64,000 bases of DNA from NCBI GenBank assembly GCA_947247005.1, contig OX365955.1, positions 3,854,001-3,918,000 of the forward strand. The letters are read 5' to 3'. Position numbers and translations under genes: made by a program. This DNA is from Spisula solida. Its lineage: Eukaryota > Mollusca > Bivalvia > Venerida > Mactridae. Shown here in pieces: positions 12,070 through 22,779 of this stretch; the stretch's first letter is position 1; each line of letters begins with the position of its first letter. The notes beneath the pieces were generated by a model, which ran no database searches, was not told where the DNA came from, and was given only the letters and a program-made list of their open reading frames with translations.

Positions 12070-13530
12070 GCGCGGTTTGTGTACATCTGCATTGGTTAGT
12101 GCATTGGAAATTGGCACGACAAAATCTCATTAAATGGCAATATGACGGTCACATTTTATAAGGGGTGCCCGATAGTAGAATGTGTGTATTTTGATTATGT
12201 TTTTACCAGGCTCCACCTATTTATAGTTCACAGTTAAATCTGGCACGAAGTAAGGCACGGTCTACATGCGCATGCTGAGTGACAACAAATTACTTATTGG
12301 TGAAGACGCATTTATGTGAATATTCTAACATTCTTCACAGATTTGAAGACGGGAATCAAGCACGCCGATTGGACGAGCAAACACTAAATAACGAAAGGCT
12401 GCGGCTCAGAGGTCGGTTTTCTATCTATACAAATGCATCGTAAATACATAAACACTGAAATAACGTAAATCAGTTTCCTGCCACATTCGAATCCATTAAT
12501 GTCACATGTTCAATAAATATTGTAAAATGTTTTATTTCTTTGAGGACAGCGTTTTACGGACACTGAAGATGGCCAATAATTAAAATTTCCCACTATTCAT
12601 TTGGATGAATTCTTTTCATCTTTGACATTTGACAGTAACAAATTTTGCGACCTCTCGTAATTACATTGCAGCTGAAATGCGGCTGACGTTTTATGCCAGC
12701 GAATGGAAATGGAATTTTATGAGTACAAGTAGTACAAATCACTCTGTTAATGGTTCTTAATTTACAAAATTAAATTAAGAAGAAATAATTTGTTTCTTTT
12801 ACAGATGTGTGTTTCCTGAGTGATTGTTGTGAATGTGAAGTTTCGTTGTCCCTGCGCATGCGTAGCTCTCGTGTCACGTGATTTTTCAAGTATTTAATTG
12901 ATAGCTTAGATCATGACGGAGAAGGCAAAAACACATTAATCCATGAGATAATGAGTAGAGAGGAAACAATCCGCAACTCCATCATTACCCTGCATAGAAC
13001 ATGATCGTCTCGCACACAACGATAGCAATGTTGAGGATTACATTTCAAAGCATGCTAGTGAAATTAAAGTTGAAATAATACAACGAAACTAGGATTAAGT
13101 TTTCAGTAGAACACAAGCTCTCGTCAGAAAGTATAGAAACATGGATTGTTTGTTGTAGTCGTTAGCGAGATATTGTTGTCATTATGTTATATTGACTTTA
13201 AATCACAAACCGAGATTTAGTTTTATGAGGATTGCGCAAGGTTATACTTTAAAATCTTTCTTTTTCGAGGGAGTTGACTTTTCGTTTATTTCATTGTTAA
13301 CATCGACAATGAAATATAATGCCCACCATTTATGAAACTCCCAAGTACATAACATTGTTTTACCCTTCCATGTCTTGTAATCCACGAATTCACAAACCCA
13401 CGAAAATCCATGAAATTGAATACATGTACTCACGAAAACGTGATTTTACAGTTTTTACCAACTGGAAAGCTACTTTGGACGCCATTAAAGCGCCAAGATG
13501 TCACTATTGATCGACTCCCGACATACGCTC
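12070..13530. other. No gene seen; NRF1-like and E-box motifs at 12854
   Basis: No coding region is recognised. GCGCATGCG at 12854-12862 (NRF1-like) and GTCACGTGA at 12873-12881 (E-box of the USF/TFEB type) lie 10 bases apart. Together they could mark a promoter, but no first exon is visible downstream. Confidence 0.35.
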
Positions 13531-13534
13531 GTAA

Positions 13535-13700
13535 CTTGAACTAGTTCATTCAGCTTTTTGACAGCTGTGACTTGGGCGGATCAGTTTATCGTTCGGTTGT
13601 GTGTTGGGCATTGTGTCATGTATGTTTTTTGTTATGTTTTCTATGCTCTGCTGGTTGAGTTGAGTGCTGCCTTCCCTGTTCAACTTAATGTTATTCTTTC
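13535..13700 (+). repeat. Family H copy (H5)
   Basis: TTCATTCAGCTTTTTGACAG, GTGACTTGGGCGGATCAG, CGTTCGGTTGTGTGTTGGGC and GAGTGCTGCCTTCCCTGTTC mark a typical H end with one monomer. It faces H6, about 70 bp away, so the two ends form a large imperfect hairpin. Confidence 0.8.
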
Positions 13701-13769
13701 GTCATTGTAATGTGTTGTCGTGTCGTTCCAATAATTCATTCTTCGTCTGGTGGCTCTTACTCCGCTTAA

Positions 13770-14040
13770 AGATAATATTAAGTCAGACAGGGAAGGCAGC
13801 ACTCAACTTAACCAGCGGAACACAGAAAACATTAAAAACATACAAGGCGCAATGCCAAACTGAACCAACCGAGCACAGAAAACATAAAACTCTTACAAGG
13901 CACAATGCCCAACTAAACAAGCAAAGATCCACCAAAGTCCAAGTCGGCAAAAAGTATAATGTATTAGTTTCAGCAATCAAAAACCTGAACGCCCTAGCTG
14001 AAACACCCACTTTCCATAGTTAAATGATTATAATGCTTAG
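13770..14040 (-). repeat. Family H copy, inverted (H6)
   Basis: AATATTAAGTCAGACAGGGA, GGCAGCACTCAACTTAACCA and GCACAATGCCCAACTAAAC are the reverse complement of the H end. The GAGCACAGAAAACAT segment is duplicated in tandem (13816 and 13869), giving an extra half unit of about 53 bp. Monomer-like sequence follows to about 14040. The 119- and 75-codon ORFs over this span are incidental. Confidence 0.8.
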
Positions 14041-14049
14041 TTTTAGCTG

Positions 14050-14395
14050 TCACACATCCTCAAAAGAAAAAGAGCCAAACACACTGCCTGAGGAGGCAGT
14101 AGTTATTTCTTCATTTTGTTAGGGCAATTGTTATTTTTACAAGGCTCAGAGAATAAATTATATAAAATCAAATCAAAATCTCATTGTTTTGACCTAGTAA
14201 CTTTGGTAAATGTGATGAAAACAATCCGTAGGTAGTCTCGTTGTCTTTCCTAAACTCGTCTGAAAAACAAAGTTAATGCTCGCTTAATAACTTGTGTTTT
14301 CCAGACTTATGTCGGATCCGATATGTCTCACACGATCAAGACCTTCTAGGAAACATGGCTATCTATAGTCTGTATGTTATAATCTGGTAAATTTG
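14050..14395. other. No gene seen
   Basis: About 345 bases between the H6 copy and a minisatellite, with no ORF or repeat recognised. Confidence 0.5.
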
Positions 14396-14398
14396 TCT

Positions 14399-14518
14399 GG
14401 GGCTATAGAGCAAACCTTGGGCTATAGAGCAAACCTGGGGCTATAGAGCAAACCTGGGGCTATAGAGCAAACCTGGGGCTATAGAGCAAACCTGGGGCTA
14501 TAGAGCAAACCTGGGGCT
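14399..14518. repeat. 19-bp minisatellite
   Basis: The unit GGGCTATAGAGCAAACCTG is repeated about six times, almost without change. The exception is one T for G in the first junction. The uniformity suggests recent expansion. Confidence 0.95.
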
Positions 14519-14764
14519 GGGTCCTATAATTGACGCAAAAACAAAGCTTTAAGGAATTAGGTTTGTTTCCGGATAATACTAGACATATGAACTAAGTAGT
14601 ACCGTACATACTACATAACCTAAATCTTACAATATCCTTGCGACCAATAGGATTGATTTGTGTAGACTATGTTACACAGGGACACGGCTCACATGAACTA
14701 TCAGTTTCACTAATAATGTCAGGTAAAACGATGTCAAAATAGCAAATTGGTAACGACTGTTTTT

Positions 14765-15415
14765 AACAGTGTGCCGAATGTTCCACTCCGAACAACTAAC
14801 GAACAAAACGGAACTGTCCAGGACATTGCATCGAATGTTCTACTCCAAACAACTAACGAACAAAACGGAACTGTCCAGGACAGTGCGTCGAATTTTCCAC
14901 TCCGAACAACTAACGAACACAACGGAACTGTCCAGGGCAGTGCGTCGAACAACTAACGAACACAACGGACCTGTCCAGAACAGTGCGTCGAATGTTCTAC
15001 TCCGAACAACTAACGAACACAACGGAACTGTCCATGACAGTGCGTCGAATGTTCCACTCCGAACAACTAACGAACAAAACGGAACTATCCAGGACAGTGC
15101 GTCAAATGATCCACTGCAAACAACTAACGAACAAAACGGAACTGTCAAGGACAGTGCGTCGAATGTTCCACTCCGAACAACTAACGAACAAAACGGAACT
15201 GTCCAAGACAGTGCGTCGAATGTTCCACTCCGAACAACTAACGAACAAAACGGAACTGTCCAAGACAGTGCGTCGAATGTTCCACTCCAAACAACTAACT
15301 GTCCAGAACAGTGCGTCGAATGTTCCACTCTGAACAACTAACGAACACAACGGAACTGTCCAGGACAGTGCGTCGAATGTTCCATTCCGAACAACTAACG
15401 AACAAAACGGAACCA
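14765..15415. repeat. 57-bp satellite array, about 11 units
   Basis: The unit contains CGAACAACTAACGAACAAAA, CGGAACTGTCCAGGACAGTG and CGTCGAATGTTCCACTC. Each unit carries a perfect inverted repeat, ACTGTCC-A-GGACAGT. Because 57 is a multiple of three, reading frames stay open through the array on both strands (a 190-codon plus-strand and a 165-codon minus-strand ORF). Two units are shortened, near 14940 and 15298. Substitutions do not spare codon third positions in either frame in any obvious way, so I treat it as non-coding satellite. Confidence 0.9.
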
Positions 15416-15419
15416 GACC

Positions 15420-16020
15420 CTTACTCGACATGTTCGATTACATTTTTAAATACGCATGCGCAACACAAAACTCGCCCTACCCTAGGATATTCTAATCGAA
15501 AAGTATCTACTATACAAACAGTGCACATGTAATATCAAATCATGCCGGTGTTTTATTGTTTTCAGACATCCTCGGTATTATTGTAGAACAACATGTTATT
15601 TCTGAAACTTTAATTTGTCTAAACGAGAGCCCTTAGTGTACAGCATTATTCGAACTCATATTGTTTCACAGCTCCTTATCCTATAGTATGTCCCACTAAT
15701 AGACGGATATAAGAGGAAATCCCTGGTGAGAAATAAACCATAATTGTTTGTGACAAGCGTGACGACACGTGGCACAATACTTGGTCTTCAGAGATTGGAT
15801 TGTTGACTAGTAAACGACTAGAAGTCAGGTCAAGTCAACAACTATTTACTTTTCAAGTCACTATTATGGTAGCGTAAAGATCACATGGGAAGTTATTGCG
15901 TGTCCACACAAAGTTTGACGCATGCGCACCAAACCTTATTTCGTTGTGTAGGCTATGAATACACCATGTTCAATAGCATTAATTTTGTAACTATTGTATA
16001 GTTATTACCAGCAGGTATAT
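15420..16020. other. No gene seen
   Basis: About 600 bases between the 57-bp satellite and the long inverted repeat. GCATGCGCA-type motifs occur at 15452 and 15921 but no coding sequence is recognised. Confidence 0.5.
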
Positions 16021-16029
16021 TGGATAGCA

Positions 16030-16700
16030 TAAAGTAAAAAGTCCATGGAGGGGCACGTGACCTGTTCTCGATGGTTTACGATGTCGTGAACCAGACTAAT
16101 TTCATTATTCCATGCGGATAACAACGGTCTTTGTCACATTGCAATAGTTTATTTACCGAAGAAATCAGAACTGTCCGAAATGTCAGTGAGCGCTAGGCAA
16201 TATTGAGACCATGGATCTTAACAGCAGGTGACTGCAGCTGCATAAGCACAGCGCTTCCCAGTCAATTGTCATGGAATTATCGGAATTGGTTTATGATCTT
16301 TGATATTGTTGAACACTGAAAACATGTCTTATGATAATACCTTTTAATGAACTGATACGAGGTTTTATTTATAAGCATATAAATATTATATGGAACAAGG
16401 GAGTCATAATATGCAATTAAGTGTTTTGAAAATTGGTTTGTTATACATGAAATTATTTAACAATTTGTTGATAAATTTCGTATGTCAAATTATCGTGCAT
16501 ATAGTTTTCCAAATTTGAAAGCTACCGGCCTATCGCGCTTATTTTTTTCTCACAATTTTGAGATATTCATGCTTAATTTTATACACATCAGCTGTTGAAT
16601 TATGCAGATAGAAGGTCAGGGATCCTGTCAATTCTCTGTCAAATGAAGTCGGTACATCATTTGCTCGCAGGAACTATTTGACTTGTATTATATGTTATGC
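16030..16700 (+). repeat. Left arm of a 5.6-kb inverted repeat
   Basis: Two blocks are repeated inverted at 20.5-21.6 kb. The outer block (16031-16102) has AAGTAAAAAGTCCATGGA, GGGGCACGTGACCTGTTCTC and GATGGTTTACGATGTCG. The inner block (16266-16697) has GGAATTATCGGAATTGGTTT, GATACGAGGTTTTATTTATA, GTCAAATTATCGTGCATATA and TTTTGAGATATTCATGCTTA. Identity of the inner blocks appears high, above 85% by eye. Between the blocks the two arms differ. Confidence 0.85.
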
Positions 16701-16904
16701 TGTCATTTCTGTTTAATTGTATAATTTCTCTTTATAAATCGGGTTGTCATCTTTTACATGAGCTTTGTTGTAACAAATCAACTTGTAAAATTATTAGAGT
16801 TTACACGCGTTAACATGCTGACGCGTATATGTAGCATGTCCCACCTGACAACCGCAAGATAAATCTCAAAAACAGAAATTTATTATTTATTACTATTATT
16901 ATTT

Positions 16905-17065
16905 TATACTAATTTATTTAAGGTCGATTGTGAAACAAGTTTTTCCAACTTATATTAATCACTCTCGACACCTCATTCCTGATGTTATCCATCGCCACGA
17001 GGGTATGAGAGAAGAGAAGCCAGTTTCCCTTTTGTGCTGAGCGTCTAGCAAGGGAAACAGAAATA
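16905..17065 (-). repeat. tRNA-derived SINE, head missing (S1)
   Basis: On the minus strand this is the body and tail of the SINE that is most complete at 56955-57175: CACCTCATTCCTGATGTT, CCATCGCCACGAGGGTATGA, AGCCAGTTTCCCTTTTGTGC and GAGCGTCTAGCAAGGGAAAC (plus-strand text). The tRNA-like head, expected at the right, is missing. Confidence 0.7.
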
Positions 17066-17272
17066 CATTCTCGTAACATTAACAACATATAGAAACAACT
17101 GTGAACAGTTCGGGCTAAGCACTAAGAGCATGTCATTTAACTAATGAGTATATTAGTCTTAAAAGGAAAAGTCAACATGTTGTCTATTTAGAATAATGAA
17201 AACCTCTCATACAGCGGGATATAGTTCACCAAGTTAGAAGATAGTATAGCCTTAAGAAAACAACTTGCTAGA
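17066..17272. other. Spacer of the long inverted repeat, no feature
   Basis: Sequence between a SINE and an M-family end inside the 16.7-20.5 kb spacer. Nothing recognised. Confidence 0.4.
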
Positions 17273-17273
17273 T

Positions 17274-17306
17274 ATCGCTGGCTTAGAATTAGAAGTTCGT
17301 ATGTCC
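17274..17306 (-). repeat. M-family MITE, isolated end (M5)
   Basis: ATCGCTGGCTTAGAATTAGA followed by AGTTCGTA is the terminal repeat of the M family without a body. The matching end 400 bp away at 17674 has the same orientation, so the two are not a pair. Confidence 0.6.
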
Positions 17307-17673
17307 TCAAACCGGTTTTTACGCATTTTGCGAACATTCTATGCACGACACTGGCGACATTGTGTATGGATTTTGATAAAAGTTGTGTTTTTTATGAATG
17401 ACGTTATAATGACCAGAAGTGTGCAAACAAATTAAATGATTGCATTCGACCTGTTTAAAATATTGGAAATAATTTTGAGTAGGGTATATGAGGGTCATTC
17501 ATAAATTCCCCTTGACTATATCCTAGTGTAGAAGTGGTGGAATTTTCAACCGGGTCGAACCCCTTTGCTGCTAAGGGCATGTTGCTCTACTTGTATATTG
17601 TTAGAATATTGTACATAACCAAATCGAGCATTGAGGTCAGCATCAGCTTGCGACACAAACTTGTAAGGATTTG

Positions 17674-17904
17674 TCGCTGGCTTAGAATTAGAAGATCGTA
17701 GATTCTAAGTACATGTATAAAATCAATATTTTCAGAAAGCAAGAAAAAAATGTCTGAAAAACTACTCTTTATTAATGAAAAAACCCAGCTTTTTCAACTT
17801 CAGTTTGGTCAACATGACCATAAGAAACGCATTGAGATGCAGATTCTAAATATGCATGGGTCTTATAAGTCGTAAGTAGTACGACCTTCTAATTTTAAGC
17901 CAGC
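17674..17904 (-). mobile_element. M-family MITE, complete (M6)
   Basis: Ends TCGCTGGCTTAGAATTAGAA and, inverted, TTCTAATTTTAAGCCAGC. The body is the reverse complement of the 6126 copy: AAAATCAATATTTTCAGAAA, CAACTTCAGTTTGGTCAACA and GAGATGCAGATTCTAAATA. It is 231 bp and non-coding. Confidence 0.8.
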
Positions 17905-17965
17905 TATGTGTACATATCCGTAGCTGTAGACTATAAAGTGGTTTATTTGGGGATTTTTGTGTCCG

Positions 17966-18571
17966 TTATATATATGAGCCGTTTTCCAGGAAAACCGGGC
18001 TTCGTGACATTGCATTAGTATTTATGTAATAAAACCCTCTTAAATTACAAAAAAGTCATGCTCTTCGATTTAAGTTTTAAGTTCTTGAATAATATAGAAC
18101 TATGTCTTAGATTTTTTTTTCATGAATCATGTTAAAATATTCTTCTGTCTATGCTATGGTGACCAATTTCTGAAGAGTATCCATATTGAGAAAACCAGGG
18201 GGTTACTGGTTGAATACAGTAACTATGTTTCTGTAAAAGCTAAAATTCACGATTTAAATATGTTTTATTAAAAAAGGAATATACATGTAATTCTAAAATA
18301 TGATTTTTAAACGTTTACGTCAAGAACTCATCAAATACTGTATTTATTAACTTCTTGTTAACGTAACGTCAAATAACGTGTGAATGACGTTTCCAACGTC
18401 ACTAACAAAGTAGGCGGGGGTGGTTAGTTTTAAAAGTATGTAACTTTGTAATTTGATGTTATATTTTGCTAAAATTTTCAGAAACTGTTCAAAAGAGTCT
18501 TGTCTTTCTACCGCTATATTATTATAATTGTCTTATTTTTGTCACTAAGCTGGAGAACGGCTCATATATAA
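17966..18571. mobile_element. MITE with TATATGAGCCG ends
   Basis: The left end TATATATGAGCCGTTTTCCA and the right end (opposite strand) TATATATGAGCCGTTCTCCA form terminal inverted repeats of about 22 bp. The 606-bp interior is AT-rich and non-coding. A TA target is possible, since TATATA lies at both borders. One copy is seen in this window. Confidence 0.65.
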
Positions 18572-18579
18572 GATGGTAG

Positions 18580-19790
18580 CTTATACATAGTCTTGCTGCC
18601 CGACTAGATAATTCATTTTGTCGATTAATTATTAAAACTTTACTTTCAATTTTAACTAGATTTTATTTTGGGCTTGATTCCTATGTGTGAGGTTGCAAAG
18701 GGAAATAATTTTATGAAAAAATAGTAGACTGATGAGTTGTCACTTTAATTAAACAGACACGCTTATACAGTGTAGCAAAGGCTACAAATCCAATTTGTCA
18801 ACATATTGGAAAACAAAGCGTGTTTGTGTATTATTACTGCACAGTTCAAAAAGATGATTTTTTCCGCATCGGTATGAATGTTTATATAAACTCAGCAAGT
18901 ATCGGTGCATTGTCGATCAAATCTAGAGTCCGGTGCGTATACATACTAGTGTGACGTCCGCAACTTTCGTCTAACACACGCTAGAAACTGCACACAAATG
19001 CATGACGAAATACACAAGAAGTATTTTTTCTTGTTCTGTTGCGTAACCTCTTCAATCTAGTCTGTAAACTAGCGAGTACATTAAAGTAGTTGTCCTCTGG
19101 TCATGCCGTCACAAGAATAACCAGTTCGTTGTACGATATAACTTCAGCTTCATCGTGAAAACGACCCCCCCCCCCCCCGTAATCCCCTTAATAACCACGA
19201 TGACGTCATTGTCTGCGATATAATCAATATAGCAGATCCTTAACAGATCTCGTATTTTATTTAATCATCCTATAATGTAACATCACTGTTACTGACACAT
19301 GTTTAACAAGATTGACGGTATCCATTTAACGTAACCGAACGTTTGATAAAGTTTGTAACGAGATTTTTATACCTTAGATGAGTTTAGAAAAAAAGTTTAT
19401 ACATGTATATAAAAATGAAAATGACATTCACGTTGTTTTTGAATTGTTTGTGTTAGAAACTTCTGTCTTTTTTATAACCTTGGAAAATCAAAATATTATG
19501 AATTTGTGTGGCGAGTTTTTAATTAGAGCGATATAATTACAGTGGTGTCAACAAACACTATGACATATGTCGTGTCCAGAAATGAGAAAATGTTGTGAAA
19601 AGTATTGTCCCTTGATTATTACACCAGATTGTTTGAATCGAGTGTTTCTCTTGACTCTAAAGAGTATAAAAAATAAAGAGTTTTAAGACAAGATAATCAC
19701 TGGGAATATTCAAGAGGGAGAGGTCACTTAACATTTATTCAATGTTTATATTACTGAACGAGTTTTATGACTACATCTTCTTTATTTTAT
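18580..19790. other. No gene seen; poly-C run at 19165
   Basis: Part of the long inverted repeat's spacer. It contains a run of about 16 C at 19165-19180 followed by GTAATCCCCTTAATAACC. No coding region was recognised. Confidence 0.45.
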
Positions 19791-19794
19791 GACG

Positions 19795-20008
19795 ATTTAA
19801 AATACGTTCTCGAACATTCACAACGTTATACGCTCGTACTTCGTCACAGGGGTATAAGAGAAGAAGAGCCGGTTTTCCTTTTTATTTAGAGTGTCAAGCC
19901 GGTAAAAACAGCTACCAGTGTTACTGTCGTGTTTCGTGTGACCTGGATACCACTAGGCGATCACAACGACCGACCTTCAAGTCGCGCGCCCTACCACTCA
20001 GCCTCATC
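19795..20008 (-). repeat. tRNA-derived SINE, diverged (S2)
   Basis: Plus-strand text GGGGTATAAGAGAAGAAGAG, CCGGTTTTCCTTTTTATTTA and AGAGTGTCAAGCC matches the SINE body at 56990-57070. At the right end the minus strand reads GAGGCTGAGTGGTAGGGCGC, an A-box-like tRNA segment. A second TCGCCTAGTGGTATCCAGGT segment lies between, suggesting a head of different origin. Confidence 0.55.
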
Positions 20009-20321
20009 TTAAAGCCTATGGACGGCTCTGTAACTTCAGTTTAATATGTACACATTCTAACGTTACCAGACATTATGATGCTTGAAACAGAATTTAAACA
20101 AGACATATTTCGTGCAGAAGAGAGTAAAAGCATGGTAATGTGTGTATTATATTACAATAACATCAAACACTACTACGTCATCAGTCAGTTTCAATATGAG
20201 AATTAGAAACGTATTTATGACAGACAGCAATCAATCATGCCGTAATGTTGCCGTTTATAGCTGCAAAAACTTAAAGCATTCTATCAGTATTAGCGTAACT
20301 GTTGCAATATCATACAAGCTA

Positions 20322-20452
20322 TGTGTTTATAGAATTGGTAAAATCAAAACAAACTCAAATCGAGGCTTTGTGTTCATAGAATTGGTTAAATCAAAACAAA
20401 CTCAAATCGAGGTTTGTGTTTATAGAATTGGTAAAATCAAAACAATCTCGGC
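20322..20452. repeat. 46/47-bp tandem repeat, three units
   Basis: The unit TGTGTTTATAGAATTGGTAA, AATCAAAACA, AACTCAAATCGAGG occurs at 20322, 20369 and 20415. The last unit diverges at its end. The overlapping 106-codon ORF is incidental, because a 47-bp step changes frame. Confidence 0.85.
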
Positions 20453-20496
20453 GTTTGCTTAACGTTTCGATTCTAAATTTTCTTCATTAGATACCA

Positions 20497-21610
20497 AGTG
20501 AAACACAAGTCAAATAGTTCCTGCGAGGAAATGATGTACTGACTTCATTTGACAAAGAATTGACAGGATCCTCCACCTTCTATCTGCATAATTCAACAGC
20601 TGTTGTGTATAAAATTAAGCATGAACATCTCAAAATTGTGAAAAAAATAAGCGCGGTAGGCCGGTAGCTTTCAAATTGGGAAAACTATATGCACGATAAT
20701 TTGACATACGAATTTATCAACAAATTGTTAAATAATTTCATATATAAAAAAACCAATTTTCAAGACACATAATTGCATATCATGACTCCCTTGTTCCATA
20801 TAATATTTATATGCTTATAAATAAAACCTCGTATTAGTCCATTAAAAGGTTTTATCATCAGACATGTTTTCAGTGTTCAACAATATCAAAGACCATAAAC
20901 CAATTCCGATAATTCCATGACAATAGACAAGAGACATTTAGAATTTTAAGTCTCTGAATAGACATTAACACCGAATGGTAATTCTCCTAATATGACTCTG
21001 GAGATCAAAAGAAAATGTATATGTTGTTAATTTTACCAAGGGAAACAACCAGCACTAATTTTACCCGCTGATCCTAAAAAATCCGAAAAATAATTTACGG
21101 AGCAAAGTGCCGGGTACGAATTGTGTTGAGTATAAAAAAAAATTTCAGGATGAACGGTGGAAAGGGTACGGTAGTGTTGAGTATGAAACGTTAGCGAAGA
21201 ATTTATCCAACGATAAAACTATCTAAACTCGTGTTTTATACTCTTTTAATCGAGTTGCGTGTACAATTTTATCGTAGGGACGGGTTTTGAGGATAATTTT
21301 GTAGTTCTTCCTAAGAATTTCGACTTGTCCGGGCCGACATACGTCAGCCATCTTTTTGCGTAAGAATTATAGGTTGCGTAAAAAATACCGATCAGGTGTT
21401 GATCAACACCCGAAATTGCGTATTCCTGACACATTAACCATAGAACTAACCTGTTTTCGTTCAAGAAAAAATTGAAATCTTGCAACTACCGGTTTGATTA
21501 GTCTGGTTCACGACATTCTCACAAAATGCATCTTTTTTTGGATTTTTTTTTAAATCGTAAACCATCGAGAACAGGTCACGTGCCAATCCATGGACTTTTT
21601 ACTTTGAGTT
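20497..21610 (-). repeat. Right arm of the 5.6-kb inverted repeat
   Basis: 20503-20930 is the reverse complement of 16266-16697, and 21497-21606 of 16031-16102. Between them lies about 560 bp with no partner in the left arm, so either this arm gained an insertion or the left arm lost sequence. The internal piece includes an unexplained 79-codon ORF (21246-21485, minus) that I do not recognise. Confidence 0.85.
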
Positions 21611-21611
21611 A

Positions 21612-22085
21612 TTCAATCGCAGATAATAAAACGCGTCACTTCGATACTGATCAAACTACGTCAACAGGACGGTGTAATAAAATGAAATATAATTGATGAT
21701 GTAAAATTTTTCTGCCAGATAATGATTTATTTTTACTAATTTATAGGTGGATAACTTTCGAGGACATAAGCTCATACAATTGTCTTATACGGTTATTTTT
21801 AAAAGGACTAGATCATAAATATGTAAATGGCATTAGAACAATGAGAAAAAAAGTTATGACTATCTACAAGCAAACTCCCGTGACCTCACATATCAAACGG
21901 TATGGTGCCATTATAAATAATACGCGAAATACGAAAATTGCCGGAAATAGATACACGCGGTAATGAGTTCCCGGATGCACAGAGGTATTGAAGACAGCTT
22001 AATGTACATTGTTATTACAGGACACCGGTCTCAAGTAGCAAAATCAATAAATTGCAGCCATAAAAACAAAACCACGGCCATCATG
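21612..22085. other. No gene seen
   Basis: Ordinary AT-rich sequence to the right of the long inverted repeat, with no ORF or repeat recognised. Confidence 0.45.
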
Positions 22086-22089
22086 GTAT

Positions 22090-22365
22090 AATACGTAGAA
22101 TTTAGCGTGACCCTCACCTTTCTGTGAGCATAATTTAACGGCTGGTGTATTGTATACTCGTATATTTATAACCCGGTTGTATGCTTTTTAAGCGGGGTGG
22201 TCACAAAGACACTCAATGTGTAATACCAATACAAATCTAAAAGGCCGATATTGCACGATTTACTCGAGGAAATTAATACAAACGCAAGTAATTGATTCTT
22301 CGCAAGAACCTTGTAATAGAGTAATGCATAAAGGTAAGGATCAAGTCAATATCTCCGCACTATAG
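22090..22365 (+). repeat. Family D dispersed repeat (D1)
   Basis: The copy reads GACCCTCACCTTTCTGTGAG, AACCCGGTTGTATGC, AATACCAATACAAATCTAAA, GGCCGATATTGCACGATT, TGCATAAAGGTAAGGATCAA and TCCGCACTATA. The same order of blocks is seen at 30935-31195 (plus), partly at 27860-27965 (plus), and inverted at 35780-35940. It is a non-coding interspersed repeat of unknown class, about 275 bp. Confidence 0.7.
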
Positions 22366-22449
22366 TTCTGACGCAGTGGGTTCGTATGATGCACAACAAT
22401 TGGACTAAAAATTTCACAACTTGACAAGGCTCTCGCAATTGCGTCCTTT

Positions 22450-22560
22450 TTTGGTAATTACGTTAATTTCAAGAGCCATGCAATGTTTTATTCGTTGTGG
22501 GGATCAGTTTATAGGCATACTTGAAGTTTCCTTTTTGGAATTTATAGAGATGCGGGTGGT
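22450..22560 (+). repeat. Old repeat, partner at 29600
   Basis: ATTCGTTGTGGGGATCAG and ACTTGAAGTTTCCTTTTTGG resemble ATTCATTGCGGGGTAAAT and GCTTGAAATATCCATTTTGG at 29630-29680. The similarity is about 70% over 65 bp by eye. It lies within a 97-codon ORF (22421-22714) that I do not call. Confidence 0.35.
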
Positions 22561-22664
22561 ACGTAATTTACTTGATAGAGTACACGGACCGAAAATCCTA
22601 TCTGACCGTGTCCGTTTCTCATTCGGCAAACGTTTTACTTATAAGACGTCATCAGTTCGTTCTA

Positions 22665-22760
22665 TCCGACAAAATGTTTTGAGCTTTCAAGGCCTAAAAC
22701 AAAAGCCATTCTGATTCAGATTTGTACGAAATGCAGATTTAGAAAATACTTTAATGATAC
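22665..22760 (+). repeat. Direct repeat, first copy
   Basis: AATGTTTTGAGCTTTCAAGG and AAAGCCATTCTGATTCAGAT recur at 23708 as AATGTTTTGAACTTTCAAGG and AAAGCCATTTCGATTCAGAT. Copies of about 80 bp lie about 1,040 bp apart in direct orientation. The sequence between may be an insertion or a local duplication. Confidence 0.6.
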
Positions 22761-22779
22761 ATTTCTTCTACGAACATTG

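Noticed and set aside
14769..15341. 190-codon plus-strand ORF and matching minus-strand ORFs
   Set aside because: They lie wholly in the 57-bp satellite. Frames stay open on both strands because the unit is 19 codons without stops. There is no start context, domain or flanking exon.
19165..19180. Poly-C run as a G-quadruplex or i-motif site
   Set aside because: It is an isolated homopolymer whose length is unreliable in assemblies. The poly-G runs at 32181 and 52415 are treated the same way.
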